Of a DNA stretch of 64,000 nucleotides, positions 11,513-22,927 are shown one piece after another. The notes under the pieces were generated by a model, which had not been told where the DNA came from, searched no databases, and saw only the letters and a program-made list of their open reading frames with translations. How positions within the stretch are numbered: position 1 is the stretch's first letter; each line of letters opens with the position of its first letter. Source of the stretch: Ilex aquifolium (Eukaryota; Streptophyta; Magnoliopsida; Aquifoliales; Aquifoliaceae); NCBI GenBank assembly GCA_951799425.1, contig OX637395.1, positions 14,114,451 through 14,178,450 on the forward strand, given 5' to 3'. A program made the translations under genes and the position numbers.

Positions 11513-13345
11513 TGATTAGTAGTTAAAATTAACATTTTAATATGCCTTTCTAAGACTAATTATACTTTGATGGAGTTTAAATGATGACATTTCAGGACAT
11601 AAATTGAACAAAGATCCAAAGGCAATGAATATCAAACACCCATGCAACATTGCATGCCCTGGAGCAAAATTGGAGAAACTTGGAACAAAGCAAGAACGTT
11701 CGAACGTCAAATAACGTTCGAACGTCCCCTTGAATTATTTGAGGACCAGGCTGCTGAGACATGGCGTGTTGCAGCAAAGAAGGAAAACATTGAGGTACTT
11801 GAGTACCACGTTCGAACGCCAAATAACGTTCGAACGTTCTGCTGAATTATTGAAGGCTGCTGAGTGCAACGTCAAGTTGAACATAGAGTGTTAAAATGGC
11901 TCTCATAGAAGACCACCCACTTGAGTGGGAAGATCAAACCCCATCTGGCGTTCGAACGCTCATCAAGCAAAGACAAAATGAACGTTCGAACGCTCATCAA
12001 GCAAAGACAGATACAACGTTCGAACGCCAAACAACGTTCGAACGTTGTCCCTAGACAGGCTGCAGAGTTGTTGATCTTCTCTCCGGACATTAGGACTTTC
12101 ACTTGGACATTGAAGGCCTTGTACTATTCCTCCACACTACCTTGCTCCCTCCTCTTTGCCTATAATTACTCCCATTGTGGGAGCTTCAAAAGGGAGTTGG
12201 ATTGGCACTAGACCAACATTTCTTAGCTTGTTTATAAAATTATTCTTAGACTTAGGTTTATATTTACTTGCATAGAAGGGGATAGATCATCTTTTGGTTG
12301 CAGATTAACCCTCCAAAAGTGACTAGATTTCTTCTACTTTCAATATTTGTTTCATTCACTTCCATTGCTTGAGCTTCTTTCTTCCATTAGAGGAGTGAAA
12401 CTCTTCCACTTTTCTAGAGCTTTGCCAAAGCCATGAAGGGTGGAACGTAATTCACTTATTCTTCGTCGAAGATCGGCTCATTGTTTATCGTGCTTTACTT
12501 TGTACTCCTATACTTGGAGGGATGAGCATCACTCACTTTTCTAGCTTTGCCAAAGCCGTGAAAAGTGAGTAGTTTCTCATTCACTCTTCAGTAAGAGGTG
12601 ATGGACATGTATAGATCATCCGAAAGTTATATCTGTGCATTTTCAATTATGCTTAATGCTTTATATTCCCTTTGCTTATTGAATGATTGACTGCATCTAG
12701 CAAAGTTAAGGTACTTTGTCTAACCATGAGTACTTTCTATAACATAGATAACTCTTGCATAGAAAGACTCATTGGTTCAAGGCAAGTACGCCGGCTAGAT
12801 CTTCATGACTACCCTTCAATCGTCACCATTATTGTGCCTCAATTAAAGAATGAAAATGGAATATTAATGTCATGGTTGGATGCCTTGTAGAAACACTTGC
12901 TTGTTTGTAGATGGGTTGAGTCTTGGCACAGACAATTCTTATAAACTTCTAGAAAGACGTCGGAACCATGCTCTTAATTCTCACAATCCACCTTTATCTT
13001 CCGATTAACTTGTTGTTGACACAGGAGTTAATTGAGTTATCAAGCACAAGTATAATAAACCTGATGATTAACTACATGTCCAGATCCTCGAACTAAAGAG
13101 TGACCTTTTACATTTGAGCTTATCTTATATTTTGTATAGAAAGATCTCTTGGAAAGAATCCTATATTCTGTCCAGGAAATCCCATACACCACACAACTTC
13201 AAATCTCAAGGGTTGCAATCATTTGGTCTCCACTACTGCTTACCTCAAAACACCAACAATAGTTCCCTGTGGATTCGATCCGGACTTAAACCGAATTATT
13301 ACTACAGCTTGATCGCCTGCACTTTGGTGTACACATTTCGGATCA
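11513..13345 (+). repeat. Element B 5' LTR
   Basis: 1833 bp, TGATTAGTAG...CGGATCA. It matches the 3' LTR at 32441 but lacks one repeat block of about 64 bp present there in the palindrome array. The TATA context is mutated to TATAATTA at 12161. Confidence 0.85.
11693..12047 (+). promoter_or_regulatory. CGTTCGAACG palindrome array in B 5' LTR
   Basis: Includes two perfect 12-bp ACGTTCGAACGT palindromes separated by CAAATA (18 bp centre to centre), a second 18-bp pair near 11807-11837, and single and paired copies linked by the repeated phrase CTCATCAAGCAAAGACA up to 12047. TATA lies about 115 bp further on. Confidence 0.75.
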
Positions 13346-13352
13346 AGATTTT

Positions 13353-13370
13353 TGGCGCCGCTGCCGGGGA
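13353..13370 (+). promoter_or_regulatory. Primer-binding site, tRNA-Asp type (element B)
   Basis: TGGCGCCGCTGCCGGGGA, complementary to the 3' end of plant tRNA-Asp with one mismatch (GCTGCC for GTTGCC). It lies seven bases after the LTR end and would prime minus-strand synthesis. Confidence 0.88.
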
Positions 13371-13465
13371 GCCATAAAAGGTGTTTTAAGGTAAAAGGTA
13401 AAAAGACCTTCCTTTTTGTATATATTTTTTGATTTACTGTGGATAATTTTATTTTAATTTTTTTA

Positions 13466-14860
13466 ATGTCTGAGGACGCTTCTCACTATCAAAATTTTCC
13501 GGCATAATCTTTTGGGTCTGTAAATCAGCCTAAACCATCTTCACCAAGATCAGTAGCAGAATCTTGTGAAAATAGTATGGCAAATAATGAGAGACAAGGA
13601 GAAGTCCCTGTGAGAGAGGGGGAAGTGCCTAACATTCGAACTTTGCGGGATCACTTACATCCCACAAGAAACAGTGTCCCCTCTTGTTTTATCTTTCCTG
13701 CAAATGCATCCCTCTTTAATGTAAAGGCGGGGACAGTGCAACTACTACCTAAATTTCATGGACTCGAATCTGAAAATTCGTATCTGCACATAAAAGATTT
13801 TGAGTAAGTATGTGGAACATTTCAAGACAATTCTGAACTGGCCAAGATGAAACTTTTTCCTTTTTTTGTAAAGGATAAAGCTAAACAATGGCTAAATTCA
13901 TTAAAAGCTCTTTCAATACCTGACTGGTAGAGATTACAAAATGAATTTTTCAGAAAGTTTTTTCCTCTACACCGCACTAATGCACTCAAAAGACAAATCA
14001 TGAATTTTTCGGTCAAAGAAGGAGAAACCTTTTACCAAATTTGGGAGAGATTTAAAGATCTGCTCCAATCCTACCCACACCATGCTTTTGAGAATTGGAC
14101 TTTGGTAGGATTTTTCTACGACTCATTGCCCACTAGACTACGTCAGTTTGTCGAAATGATGACTCAAGGAGAATTTATGGGAAAAAGTCCAGAGGAGGCA
14201 TTCAAATTTTTTGACATCATATCTGATAGTTTTCAGAAGTGGGACTCAGCCTCTCCTACCACTGTTGAAGCCAAACCATCTACTTCCCAAGGGGGTAAGT
14301 ATGTCTTGAAAGAGGATGATGACCTAAGAGCAAAAATGTCCACTCTGTCTCGAAAGCTTAAAGCTTTAGAGATGAAAAAGGTACATCAAGTTGATGTTGG
14401 CCCTCCCACAGAGCAAGTGTGTGGGATTTGTGCGCTAACAGGACATCATACTGGGGAGTGTCCGACCATTCCAGGATTCAAGGAAGTCTTGTTGGAGCAA
14501 ACAAATGCAATTTCCAACTTCAACAAGCCTTACTCCAACCCATATTATGAAACATACAATCCAGGGTGGCGGAATCACCCAAACTTCAGTTGGAGAAACA
14601 CTCAACCAACTCCCATGAACCCACAACAAGGTTCACACCCACCACCTCAAGGACCCTCCACATATCAACCATACCAACCACCACAAAACAGGAGCCTTGA
14701 GGAGACACTAAACCAGTTCATGCAATCCCAAATGAACTAAAACACCCATTCCACACAGGCTTTCACCGATTTCAAAGCACAGACCACCCAGTCTTTCGAG
14801 GATATCAAAAGTCACATCCAAAAATTGACCCAATCCATGAGCACACATGAGAAGGGCAAG
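13466..14860 (+). pseudogene. Element B gag, interrupted by stop codons
   Basis: Starts MSEDASHYQN at 13466. One continuous frame has in-frame stops at 13505 (TAA), 13805 (TAA), 13928 (TAG after TGG) and 14738 (TAA), and no frameshift. It contains the Gag core (LKLF/MKLF..KDKAKQWLNSL, ENWTLVGFFYDSLP, RQFVEMMTQGEFM) and an intact knuckle CGICALTGHHTGEC, pattern CX2CX4HX4C, near 14420-14463. A Gln/Pro-rich region follows. It would package element RNA if restored. Confidence 0.85.
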
Positions 14861-15874
14861 TTTTCTGCCCAACCAAAACCTCCACAAGGCCAATTTTATG
14901 TGAAAAATCCTTCAATCATGGAAACCCCACAAGACCAAGCTCAAGTCATCACTACACTGAAAAGTGGCAAGGTGATTGACAAAACAATCAGAAACATGTT
15001 GATTCCAAGGCCAAGACCTGAGTCAATTCCATGCACTGAACTAGTTGAGCTTGAACCAGTTGAGTCTGATCCTATGATTGAAAAGGACCCAGAATCATCA
15101 AAGGAAAAAGAACCTTCATGCCCTATTCCTGCTCCTTTTCCCCAAAGACTCAAAGCTGTACAGAAGTTGAATAACCAGCCAGAAATTTATGAGCTTTTTA
15201 AGCAAGTAAAGATCAATATCCCACTTCTGGATGCAATCAAACAGGTTCCGTCTTATGTCAAGTTTCTGAAAGACTTGTGCACAATCAAGAGAAGCCAAAA
15301 TGTCCAAAAAAGAGCTTTCTTGAAGGAACAAGCCAGTGCCTTACTTCAACACAAAACCCCTCCAAAATACAAGGACCCTGGGTGTCCAACTGTGGCATGT
15401 GTCATTGGAAACTTCAGAATAGAACAAACACTGTTAGATCTTGGAGCTAGTGTAAATTTGCTCCCTGTTTACCAGCAGTTGGGACTGGGTGAACTCAAAC
15501 CCATTTGTGTCACACTCCAGTTGGCAGACAGATCAGTCAAAATCCCTAGGGGCATTGTTGAAGATGTACTATTCCAAGTGGACAAATTTGTCTTCCCTGT
15601 TGACTTCATTATTCTAGACACTCAACCAACAATACATTCAAAGAACCAAATTCCCATTATTCTTGGTCGACCCTTCCTTGCAACTTCAAATGCACTAATC
15701 AATTGTAGGAATGAAGTCATGAAATTGACTTTTTGGAATATGACTCTTGAGCTGAATACTTTCAATATTGCCAAGCACCCTGGAGAGGACAAGGAAGTAA
15801 GGGAAATAAATTATATTGAGTCATTGGTTCACGAACATGTGAATGATACCTTTTGTGAAACTTCTGCTAAATGA
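14861..15874 (+). pseudogene. Element B aspartic protease region
   Basis: Continues the gag frame. Readable blocks are [17 protein letters not shown], then CVIGNFRIEQTLLDLGAS with the DLGAS active site near 15435-15452, and later VDFIILDTQP and [17 protein letters not shown]. Two residues are missing after NLLP relative to C and D, an in-frame deletion next to the active site. The segment ends at TGA 15872. Confidence 0.82.
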
Positions 15875-17049
15875 TATCTATTGGAACCTAGCACAGTTGA
15901 GACAACAGATGATGACCCAAATCCACAAAGTTGCCCTGCTTATGTTGGTGAGACATGGGCACCCAAATTTGAGGAACTTTCATCAAGTGGTACAAAATCA
16001 CTCTCATCAAATATCAGGCCACCAAAGCCTGAGCTAAAGTCACTCCCATCTGACCTCAAATATGCATTCTTAGGAAAGGACGAGTCATACCCAGTGGTAA
16101 TTTCATCTAAGCTTACGGACTTGCAAGAGTCTATGCTGATTGAAGTTCTCAAACTCCATAAAACCACCATTGGGTGGATCATCGCTGACTTGAAGGGTAT
16201 AAGCCCGTTAATCTGCAATCATGTTATATACCTTGAAGATGATTCAAAATCCTCTCGTCAAATGCAGTGACGACTGAACCCTCACATGAAGGAAGTTATG
16301 AGAACTGAGGTGCTTAAGCTATTAGATGTTGGGATAATCTTTCCCATCTCTAATAGTAAATGGGTGAGCCCAAACCAAGTTGTGCCCAAGAAATCTGGAG
16401 TCACAGTAGTCAAGAATGATGCCAATGAACTAGTACCAACTCGAGTCGTCACAAGATAGCGGATGTGCAAAGACTATCGAAAACTCAATTTGGTAACTAG
16501 AAAATACCATTTTCCTCTTCCATTTCTTGACCAAGGCCTAGAAAGAATTGCAGGACATGCATTCTACTGTTTCTTAGATGGATATTATGGGTACAATCAA
16601 ATCGAGATAGCACTAAATGACCAGGAAAAGACAATGTTCACATGCCCCTTTGACACCTTTGCATTCAAAAGGATGCCGTTTGGACTTTGTAACGCTCCTA
16701 CAACATTCCAAATATGCATGCTAAGCTTGTTCAGTGACATGGTTGAAAATTTTTGGGAAGTGTTTATGGATGACTTCTCTGTATATGGTGACTCGTTTGA
16801 TGTGTGTTAGACCAACCTAGAGAAAGTGTTAATAAGATGCAAGGAAGCCAATCTAGTGCTCAATTGGGAGAAATGTCATTTCATAGTAACACAAGACATT
16901 GTCCTTGGTCACATTGTGTCATCTGAAAGCATGAAAGTTGACAAGGCAAAAATAGATCTGATTGGAAACTTGCCTGCTCCCAAGACTGTAAAGGATGTCC
17001 GATCATTCCTAGGACATGCAGGGTTCTATAGGAGATTCATAAAAGACTT
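15875..17049 (+). pseudogene. Element B reverse transcriptase, interrupted by stops and by element C
   Basis: Same frame as gag. It has the linker to RT (APKFEELSSSGTK, ELKSLPSDLKYAFLG), then fingers [14 protein letters not shown], palm DQEKTMFTCPFDTFAF and [14 protein letters not shown], catalytic FMDD intact at 16763-16774, and [17 protein letters not shown] at the junction. Stops are at 16268 (TGA), 16457 (TAG) and 16808 (TAG). C is inserted after target GACTT (17045-17049). Removing C and one TSD copy restores the frame exactly into RH at 25826. Confidence 0.9.
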
Positions 17050-17318
17050 TGATTAACCCTAAATTGTGTGTAAATTCAAAAATCAAAAAACTTGAATTAG
17101 TATAACAAATGCACTAAGAATTAGTACTTAGAGTGAATTAGGGTTTGTGCGGGAATAATACTAGTTATAACATTTTATCTCAAAGTTGCAGGACAAATGC
17201 TGAAATAACGCAAGACCAAGGGAGCAATGTCAAGGGAATGTAAAGAATGAAGGCCAAAGTGTAATTACCCAACGTGAAGACTCAGCATGCATGCAAGTGG
17301 CCGTTTCCAGCAAAGCAC

Positions 17319-17352
17319 CACCGTCCGGACGGTGGGACTGCCGTCCGGACGG
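17319..17352 (+). promoter_or_regulatory. Palindrome pair CCGTCCGGACGG in C 5' LTR
   Basis: A perfect 16-bp palindrome CACCGTCCGGACGGTG (17319-17334) and a perfect 12-bp CCGTCCGGACGG (17341-17352), centres 20 bp apart, about 55 bp upstream of the TATA box. The same pair is at 24120-24153 in the 3' LTR. Confidence 0.75.
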
Positions 17353-17404
17353 TCACCCTTGTCAGACTCAGCCTCATCCCTTCCCCCACTTGCCTTCATT
17401 TGCC

Positions 17405-17412
17405 TATAAATA
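17405..17412 (+). promoter_or_regulatory. TATA box of C 5' LTR
   Basis: TATAAATA in the context GCCTATAAATACTGC, close to the context in B's and A's LTRs. Transcription would begin about 30 bp downstream. Confidence 0.65.
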
Positions 17413-17870
17413 CTGCAGCTTCTTCTGCATTTCCTACGGCCGGACTGAGGCAGAAAAGAAGAGAGAAACAGAGAGATCTGAGAGAGATTCTGAAGTTCTG
17501 AAGTTCTGAAGAGAGAAAAAGAGAGAAAGAAAAGAGAAGAGAAAATACACTCCGGTCCGTGTTATACTTCAGTCCTAAGTCCTGTACTTTTATAGTTTTT
17601 GTGTAGCTTTCAATTCGAATAGTTGAACTGCCGCCACTTTTTCATCTTAACTGATTATAAGAGTGGCTGTGTTTCAATCGTTCCCTGCGAAAGACATTTA
17701 AATTCCGCACTTTCCTTTTTGCTGTAATGACAACTGCTAGCTCTCCTTGCTTGTCTATAGCAATGGAGCGTGAGTAGTTCCGTATATCCTCCGGTTCGAG
17801 GGGAACACATGTATAATATTGATCTGTTTTTGGAATTGCTGATGTTTTATGTATACGTTTATTATATATA

Positions 17871-18150
17871 CAAGACGGGCCAGCTAGAATGACCCCGGCG
17901 TTCCTACCGGTATGGTTAATCCTCCACTGGAATGCTGAGGAAGTTCCACTGACGCCTGGTAGTATTATGTATATACAAGACGGGCCAGCTAGAATGACCC
18001 CGGCGTTTCCACCGAAATGCTGAGGAAGTTCCACTGACGCCTGGTATTACTATATATATAATAATATTGCCTGCTGGAATAACCCCGGTGATCCTCTTAG
18101 TATGGCTAGTCCTACACTGGAACGCTGAGGAAGTTCTACTGTCTATATAT
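17871..18150 (+). repeat. Three diverged tandem units in C LTR
   Basis: Units start near 17871, 17978 and 18064. Each carries ACCCCGG followed by AATGCTGAGGAAGTTC or a close variant. A TA microsatellite ends the array. The array is repeated at about 24672-24950 in the 3' LTR. Confidence 0.7.
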
Positions 18151-19026
18151 ATATATATATATATATATTACAAGATAACCTATTGAATAATTCAAGTATG
18201 CCGCTCAAGTAACTTCACTTTCTGGGTAATATATCTAAATACAGTGTAGCCTAAGAAGCAGCTGTATTATGATTAACTACCACCGGTTGACCTGACAAGT
18301 CGCCGGAAGATAGTCTGTACCACCTGCGGATTTTACTTGAATTAATCAATTGGAACATCTAAGCCCAGTGTAGCCTAAGAAGCAACTGTGCTATATATTA
18401 CCACCGGTGTAGCCTAAGAAGCAGCTGTGTTATGATTTATTATATATATATACGTATTTGCAATCATGAGATCAAGTGAATAACTCAAGTATTCCTCATG
18501 AATGGCTTGTCCTTCTGGTTTGCTTGGGTTAATCATTTGACATAAATATACCCAGTGTAGCCTAAGAAGCAGCTGTGTTATAATATATATATACATCAGA
18601 CCTGCCGGTTAGCTTGCCAGTAAAATGGAAGTTAACTGATGTGAGGTAGCAATTCCGTAACAAGACCGATGTAAAGCATGTGGGATCCTTGAACTGAAGG
18701 ATATCTTTTATATTTCTGTCATTAATCTGTGTTACTTACGCATTTTATTTCTGCACCTTTATTCCACCTGTTGTTTTAGAATCAAGTTTTTAACACCGTC
18801 ATTAGACTAAGCTCACACCACAAGCAATCAAACATCAAACTACTCCAAACAACCTTTTTATTGCTTTATTTTTATTTTATTTATTTTATTTTATTTTAAT
18901 TACTAAAACTCTCTGTGGGATCGATACTTGGACTCAAAAACCAAGAAAACTACAATTCGACCACTTATACTTGGGTGTAATATAATAATATAATTCTGAC
19001 ACACTAAAAAGTGCGAATCAAGTTTT

Positions 19027-19044
19027 TGGCGCCGTTGCCGGGGA
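19027..19044 (+). promoter_or_regulatory. Primer-binding site, tRNA-Asp (element C)
   Basis: TGGCGCCGTTGCCGGGGA, a perfect complement of the plant tRNA-Asp 3' end (17 of 17 plus one), six bases after the LTR end. Confidence 0.92.
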
Positions 19045-19181
19045 GTTAAGGTAATTGTAAAATAAAATAAAATAAAATATAAAATATAAAATTATAATTA
19101 AAATAATATTTATAAAAAAAAAAAAAAAAATTTTTTTTTGTTTGTTTGTTATATATGTTTATAGTTTGTTATTTTTAGTCT

Positions 19182-21677
19182 ATGTCTGTTCATTCATCAG
19201 TAGGTTCTGTAAATCAGTCAACTCCTTCATCTTCCTCATCTTCTTCATCTGCATCTACACAAGAATCATTTAACTTAAGTATGGCTCAAAATGTACCTAG
19301 GGAGGAAGAGGCTAGAGAACAGGAAATAGTTCAAAATACTAGACCATTAAGAGAATATTTACATCCTACTAGAACTAATGTTCCGTCATGTTTTGTTTTT
19401 CCAACAGACGCTCCAAATATTAATATCAAGCCAGGAACAATACAACTACTACCACAGTTCCATGGTTTGGAAGATGAAAATCCTTATGTTCATATGAAAG
19501 AATTTGAAGAAGTCTGTGGAACTTTGCAAGATAGTTCTGAAATGATTAAATTAAAACTTTTTCCTTTTTCGTTAAAAGATAAAGCTAAACTATGGCTTAA
19601 TTCTTTAAGAGCAAATTCTATCACAAATTGGCAAGCTTTACAAACTGAGTTCTTTAAAAAGTTTTTTCCTGTGCATCGTACTAATGCACTAAGACGTAAA
19701 ATAATGAATTTTGTTGTAAAGGAAAAAGAAACTTTTTATCAATGTTGGGAAAGATTTAAAGATCTTCTCCAAGCTTGTCCACATCATGCATTTGAAAACT
19801 GGACTTTAGTTGGTTTCTTTTATGATGCTCTTCCATCTGCAATGAGACAATTTGTTGAAATGATGGCTCAAGGAGAATTTATGAGTAAAAATCCTGAAGA
19901 AGCATTTCAATTTTTTGATACTATTTCAGAGAGTTCCCAGATGTGGGACTCAACTTCTTCAAACATTGTGGAAAATAGGTCATCTATATCTGAAAGAGGG
20001 AAATATGTTTTAAAAGAAGATGATGACCTAAGAGCTAAAATAGCTAGTTTATCTCGAAAATTAGAAGCCTTAGAAATGAAAAAACTTAAACAAGTATCTG
20101 TTGTAACCTCTACTGATCAAGTGTGTGAAATTTGTGCGTTGTCAGGACATCCTGCTGGGGAATGTCCAACTATACCTGCCTTTAAAGGAGTTTTAATTGA
20201 ACAATCAAATGCTATTCCAACTTATAATAAACCATATTCAAATCCATATTCTGAAACTTACAATCCAGGATGGAGAAATCATCCGAATTTTAGTTGGAGA
20301 AATACACAACCTACAAATCAAACACAAGGTCCACCACAACCACAAAATCAACAACAGTACCAACCTTATCAACCTCCTCAAAGAAGAACTCTGGAAGACA
20401 CTATGAATCAATTTATTCAGAGTCAAATGAATTTTAATACTCAAACAAATCAAGCATTTAATGATTTTAAAGCTCAAACTTCCCAGAGTATTGAAGATAT
20501 TAAGAGTCATCTTGCTAAGTTGACCCAGTCCTTGAGTACGTCAGAGAAAGGAAAGTTTCCTTCTCAACCTAAACCTCCACAAAGTCAGAGTCATGTTAAT
20601 TCTGTATCCTCTGAATCTTCGTCAAATCAAGTACAAGCAATTACAACACTAAGAAGTGGTAAGGTAATTGATAAAACCATCAAACCTAAGATTTCAAAGA
20701 AAATACGTGAGTCAATTCCTGTAAACGAACCACTTGAATCTGAACCTTTAATCAAAAAGCAACCAGGAGTACAAAGTGAAAAAGATCTGCCATGTCCTAT
20801 CCCTTTACCTTTCCCTCAAAGAGTCAAGCAACTTCAAACTGAAAAAGATCAATCTGATATTCTCGAGCTATTTAAACAGGTAAAGATTAATATTCCATTA
20901 TTAGATGCAATAAAAAGAGTTCCAGTTTATGCTAAATTCCTAAAAGATCTTTGCACAATAAAAAGAAGAACTAATGTACCAAAGAAAGCATTCGCAACTG
21001 AGCAAGTCAATATAATACAACATAATACACTTCTTAAGTACAAAGATCCGGGTAGTCCTACAGTCTCATGTATTATTGGAAATTTTCAAATTGAACAAGC
21101 TCTACTAGATCTTGGAGCCAGTGTTAATTTAATGCCATATTCAGTATATACACAACTAGGGTTAGGTGAATTGAAACCTACCAATGTTACACTACAATTA
21201 GCAGACCGGTCTATAAAAACTCCACGAGGAATTGTGGAGGATGTTCTTGTCCAAGTTGATCAATTCTATTTTCCAGTAGATTTCATTATCTTAGACACTC
21301 AGCCAGTTTTGAATGCTTTCACATACATTCCTGTCATTCTAGGTAGACCATTCCTAGCTACATCAAATGCATTGATAAATTGTAGGAATGGAGTCATGAA
21401 GCTTTCATTTGGAAATATGACTAGTGAATTGAACATCTTTAATGTGATAAAGCACCCAGGTGAGGAGGAAGAAATTTGTGAGGTAGATGAAATTGATAAG
21501 ATTGTAGAGGAAAAAGTTAACACCTCTTCTTATTCTGACCCTCTACAAGTCTGTTTGATTAATTCTGTTATTGATAGTGGAAATCCTGATGTCCAATTTT
21601 ATACTGATTTGTTAAATTCTTCGCAGAAAGTATCAGGGAATGTAAGAAACTCTACTTGGGAACTTAAGCCCGATTGA
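19182..21677 (+). CDS. Intact Gag-protease polyprotein of element C
   Basis: An uninterrupted 831-residue frame. The N-terminus is Ser-rich (about residues 1-45). The Gag core spans about 60-260, including LKLFPFSLKDKAKLWLNSL and ENWTLVGFFYDALP. A zinc knuckle CEICALSGHPAGEC (CX2CX4HX4C) lies near residues 315-328. A Gln/Pro-rich stretch and coiled-coil-like region follow, then the DLGAS aspartic protease near residue 643 with [19 protein letters not shown]. The frame ends WELKPD*, at the linker that leads into RT in B and D. It would form particles and process itself. The start is the first ATG (19182), 138 bp after the PBS. The open frame in a very young copy suggests a functional protein. 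Confidence 0.9.
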   Translation: MSVHSSVGSVNQSTPSSSSSSSSASTQESFNLSMAQNVPREEEAREQEIVQNTRPLREYLHPTRTNVPSCFVFPTDAPNINIKPGTIQLLPQFHGLEDENPYVHMKEFEEVCGTLQDSSEMIKLKLFPFSLKDKAKLWLNSLRANSITNWQALQTEFFKKFFPVHRTNALRRKIMNFVVKEKETFYQCWERFKDLLQACPHHAFENWTLVGFFYDALPSAMRQFVEMMAQGEFMSKNPEEAFQFFDTISESSQMWDSTSSNIVENRSSISERGKYVLKEDDDLRAKIASLSRKLEALEMKKLKQVSVVTSTDQVCEICALSGHPAGECPTIPAFKGVLIEQSNAIPTYNKPYSNPYSETYNPGWRNHPNFSWRNTQPTNQTQGPPQPQNQQQYQPYQPPQRRTLEDTMNQFIQSQMNFNTQTNQAFNDFKAQTSQSIEDIKSHLAKLTQSLSTSEKGKFPSQPKPPQSQSHVNSVSSESSSNQVQAITTLRSGKVIDKTIKPKISKKIRESIPVNEPLESEPLIKKQPGVQSEKDLPCPIPLPFPQRVKQLQTEKDQSDILELFKQVKINIPLLDAIKRVPVYAKFLKDLCTIKRRTNVPKKAFATEQVNIIQHNTLLKYKDPGSPTVSCIIGNFQIEQALLDLGASVNLMPYSVYTQLGLGELKPTNVTLQLADRSIKTPRGIVEDVLVQVDQFYFPVDFIILDTQPVLNAFTYIPVILGRPFLATSNALINCRNGVMKLSFGNMTSELNIFNVIKHPGEEEEICEVDEIDKIVEEKVNTSSYSDPLQVCLINSVIDSGNPDVQFYTDLLNSSQKVSGNVRNSTWELKPD

Positions 21678-22895
21678 TCTATCCTCTAATGCACTTCTTG
21701 TATATAGTAGTTAAAATTTTCGTTGTTTTATGTTTTTATGTCTTTTGTATAGTTTCTTTATTTGTCTTTTATATTAGAATCTTATACTATAAATATCTCT
21801 CGCTGCAAGACCTAATTAGTAATTTTCTATTTTTATAGTGAGGATAATATTTAATTTAAGTTGGGAAAATATAAGTGTGAATTTACTTGTTGTTTTTAGC
21901 ATGATAATTTTTATTTAAAAAATTATGTTTGTCTTTGTGACTGGCAGACGTTAAAGAACCGGATAAGGAGTCAATTTTAAATAATTTTTCTTTGAGTCAT
22001 TTTTATATGTTTATGGATAAAAAAAAAAAAAAAAAAAAAAATTTTTACTTTCTTTCACTCACCCTTTTTAGTTTATGCACTTTCAATTTCTGCACTTAAA
22101 ACTTAAAGTTATGTTTTATGTTTTTTATGTTTGTGTGATTTGAACTTAGTTAAATTTTGCTTATATGTTTATATATGTTTGAACTAATATGTTTTAATTT
22201 TCAGTATGTTTTAATTGTCTTTGTTAAAATGAGAGCATACATTGCTAAAGTAGGAAGTATATTTCATATAATTCACAGTTAGATTAGGATTATATTCTAA
22301 TGCCTTGCGAAAATACTCTCAATCTGATCTCATGAGACTGTCATATTTTAGCTGTACGTTATCTCAATATTTTTATTCGAACTTAACCTTAGAAGCACAA
22401 ACAGATGTCTTTATTTTTGAAAACCATGCAAAATACTACACTCTTTCTATATATAGTGGAGATGTAAAAACCAAATGCAGAATTAGAGCCATTCTTTCTT
22501 GGAGAGAAATGCTACATCTACTCAACTACGAATCTTCGATTCAGCGGTAACTTTTCTTTGAATAATCTCATTATATTTGCTTTGATTAGCACGTCTTGAA
22601 ATATATTATGTACATTGCCCTTAACTATTTATCTAGAAAGAATATAAATATAGGATTTCTGGAAAATGATCTTAGGCCATGTTTGATTAATTTTGAGCCT
22701 TAACCATTTCTTTTACAAAATTATATCATTAGTCAACCATGTTTGAGCCTAAAATAGTATAAATTCTTTTCATGAAACCTGAAAAAGACCCGAGCCAGAT
22801 AAAAATATGTTAAACCTACCTGAGCTACATAATTTTCTTGCACCCTCTTTTAAATCAACAGGATACCAAAAAAGTGAGATGGAGCATAAAATGCA

Positions 22896-22927
<32 letters not shown>

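Larger units (their letters stand above)
17050..19020 (+). repeat. Element C 5' LTR
   Basis: 1971 bp. From left: a pair of CCGTCCGGACGG palindromes (17319-17352), TATA box at 17405, a purine-rich leader (17455-17545), three diverged tandem units of about 85-105 bp (17871-18150), a TA microsatellite (18146-18170), four copies of GTGTAGCCTAAGAAGCAG (18243-18575), and a pyrimidine/T-rich 3' part. Apparent ORFs here are repeated identically in the other LTR and have no known motif. Confidence 0.92.

Noticed and set aside
10374..12047. Short regularly spaced palindromes resembling a CRISPR array
   Set aside because: Units are 10-12 bp palindromes, spacers are repeated not unique, no cas genes, plant LTR context.
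13353..13370. Possible tRNA-Asp gene
   Set aside because: Only the tRNA 3' end complement is present, directly after an LTR; it is a primer-binding site.
17274..17509. Arg/Pro-rich small ORFs in C's LTR (also 24075-24310)
   Set aside because: Lie across the promoter palindromes and leader, identical in both LTRs, no motif; not treated as genes.
17642..18034. 130-codon minus-strand ORF in C's LTR (also 24443-24835)
   Set aside because: Its repeats are the antisense of the tandem LTR units; openness reflects the repeat structure.
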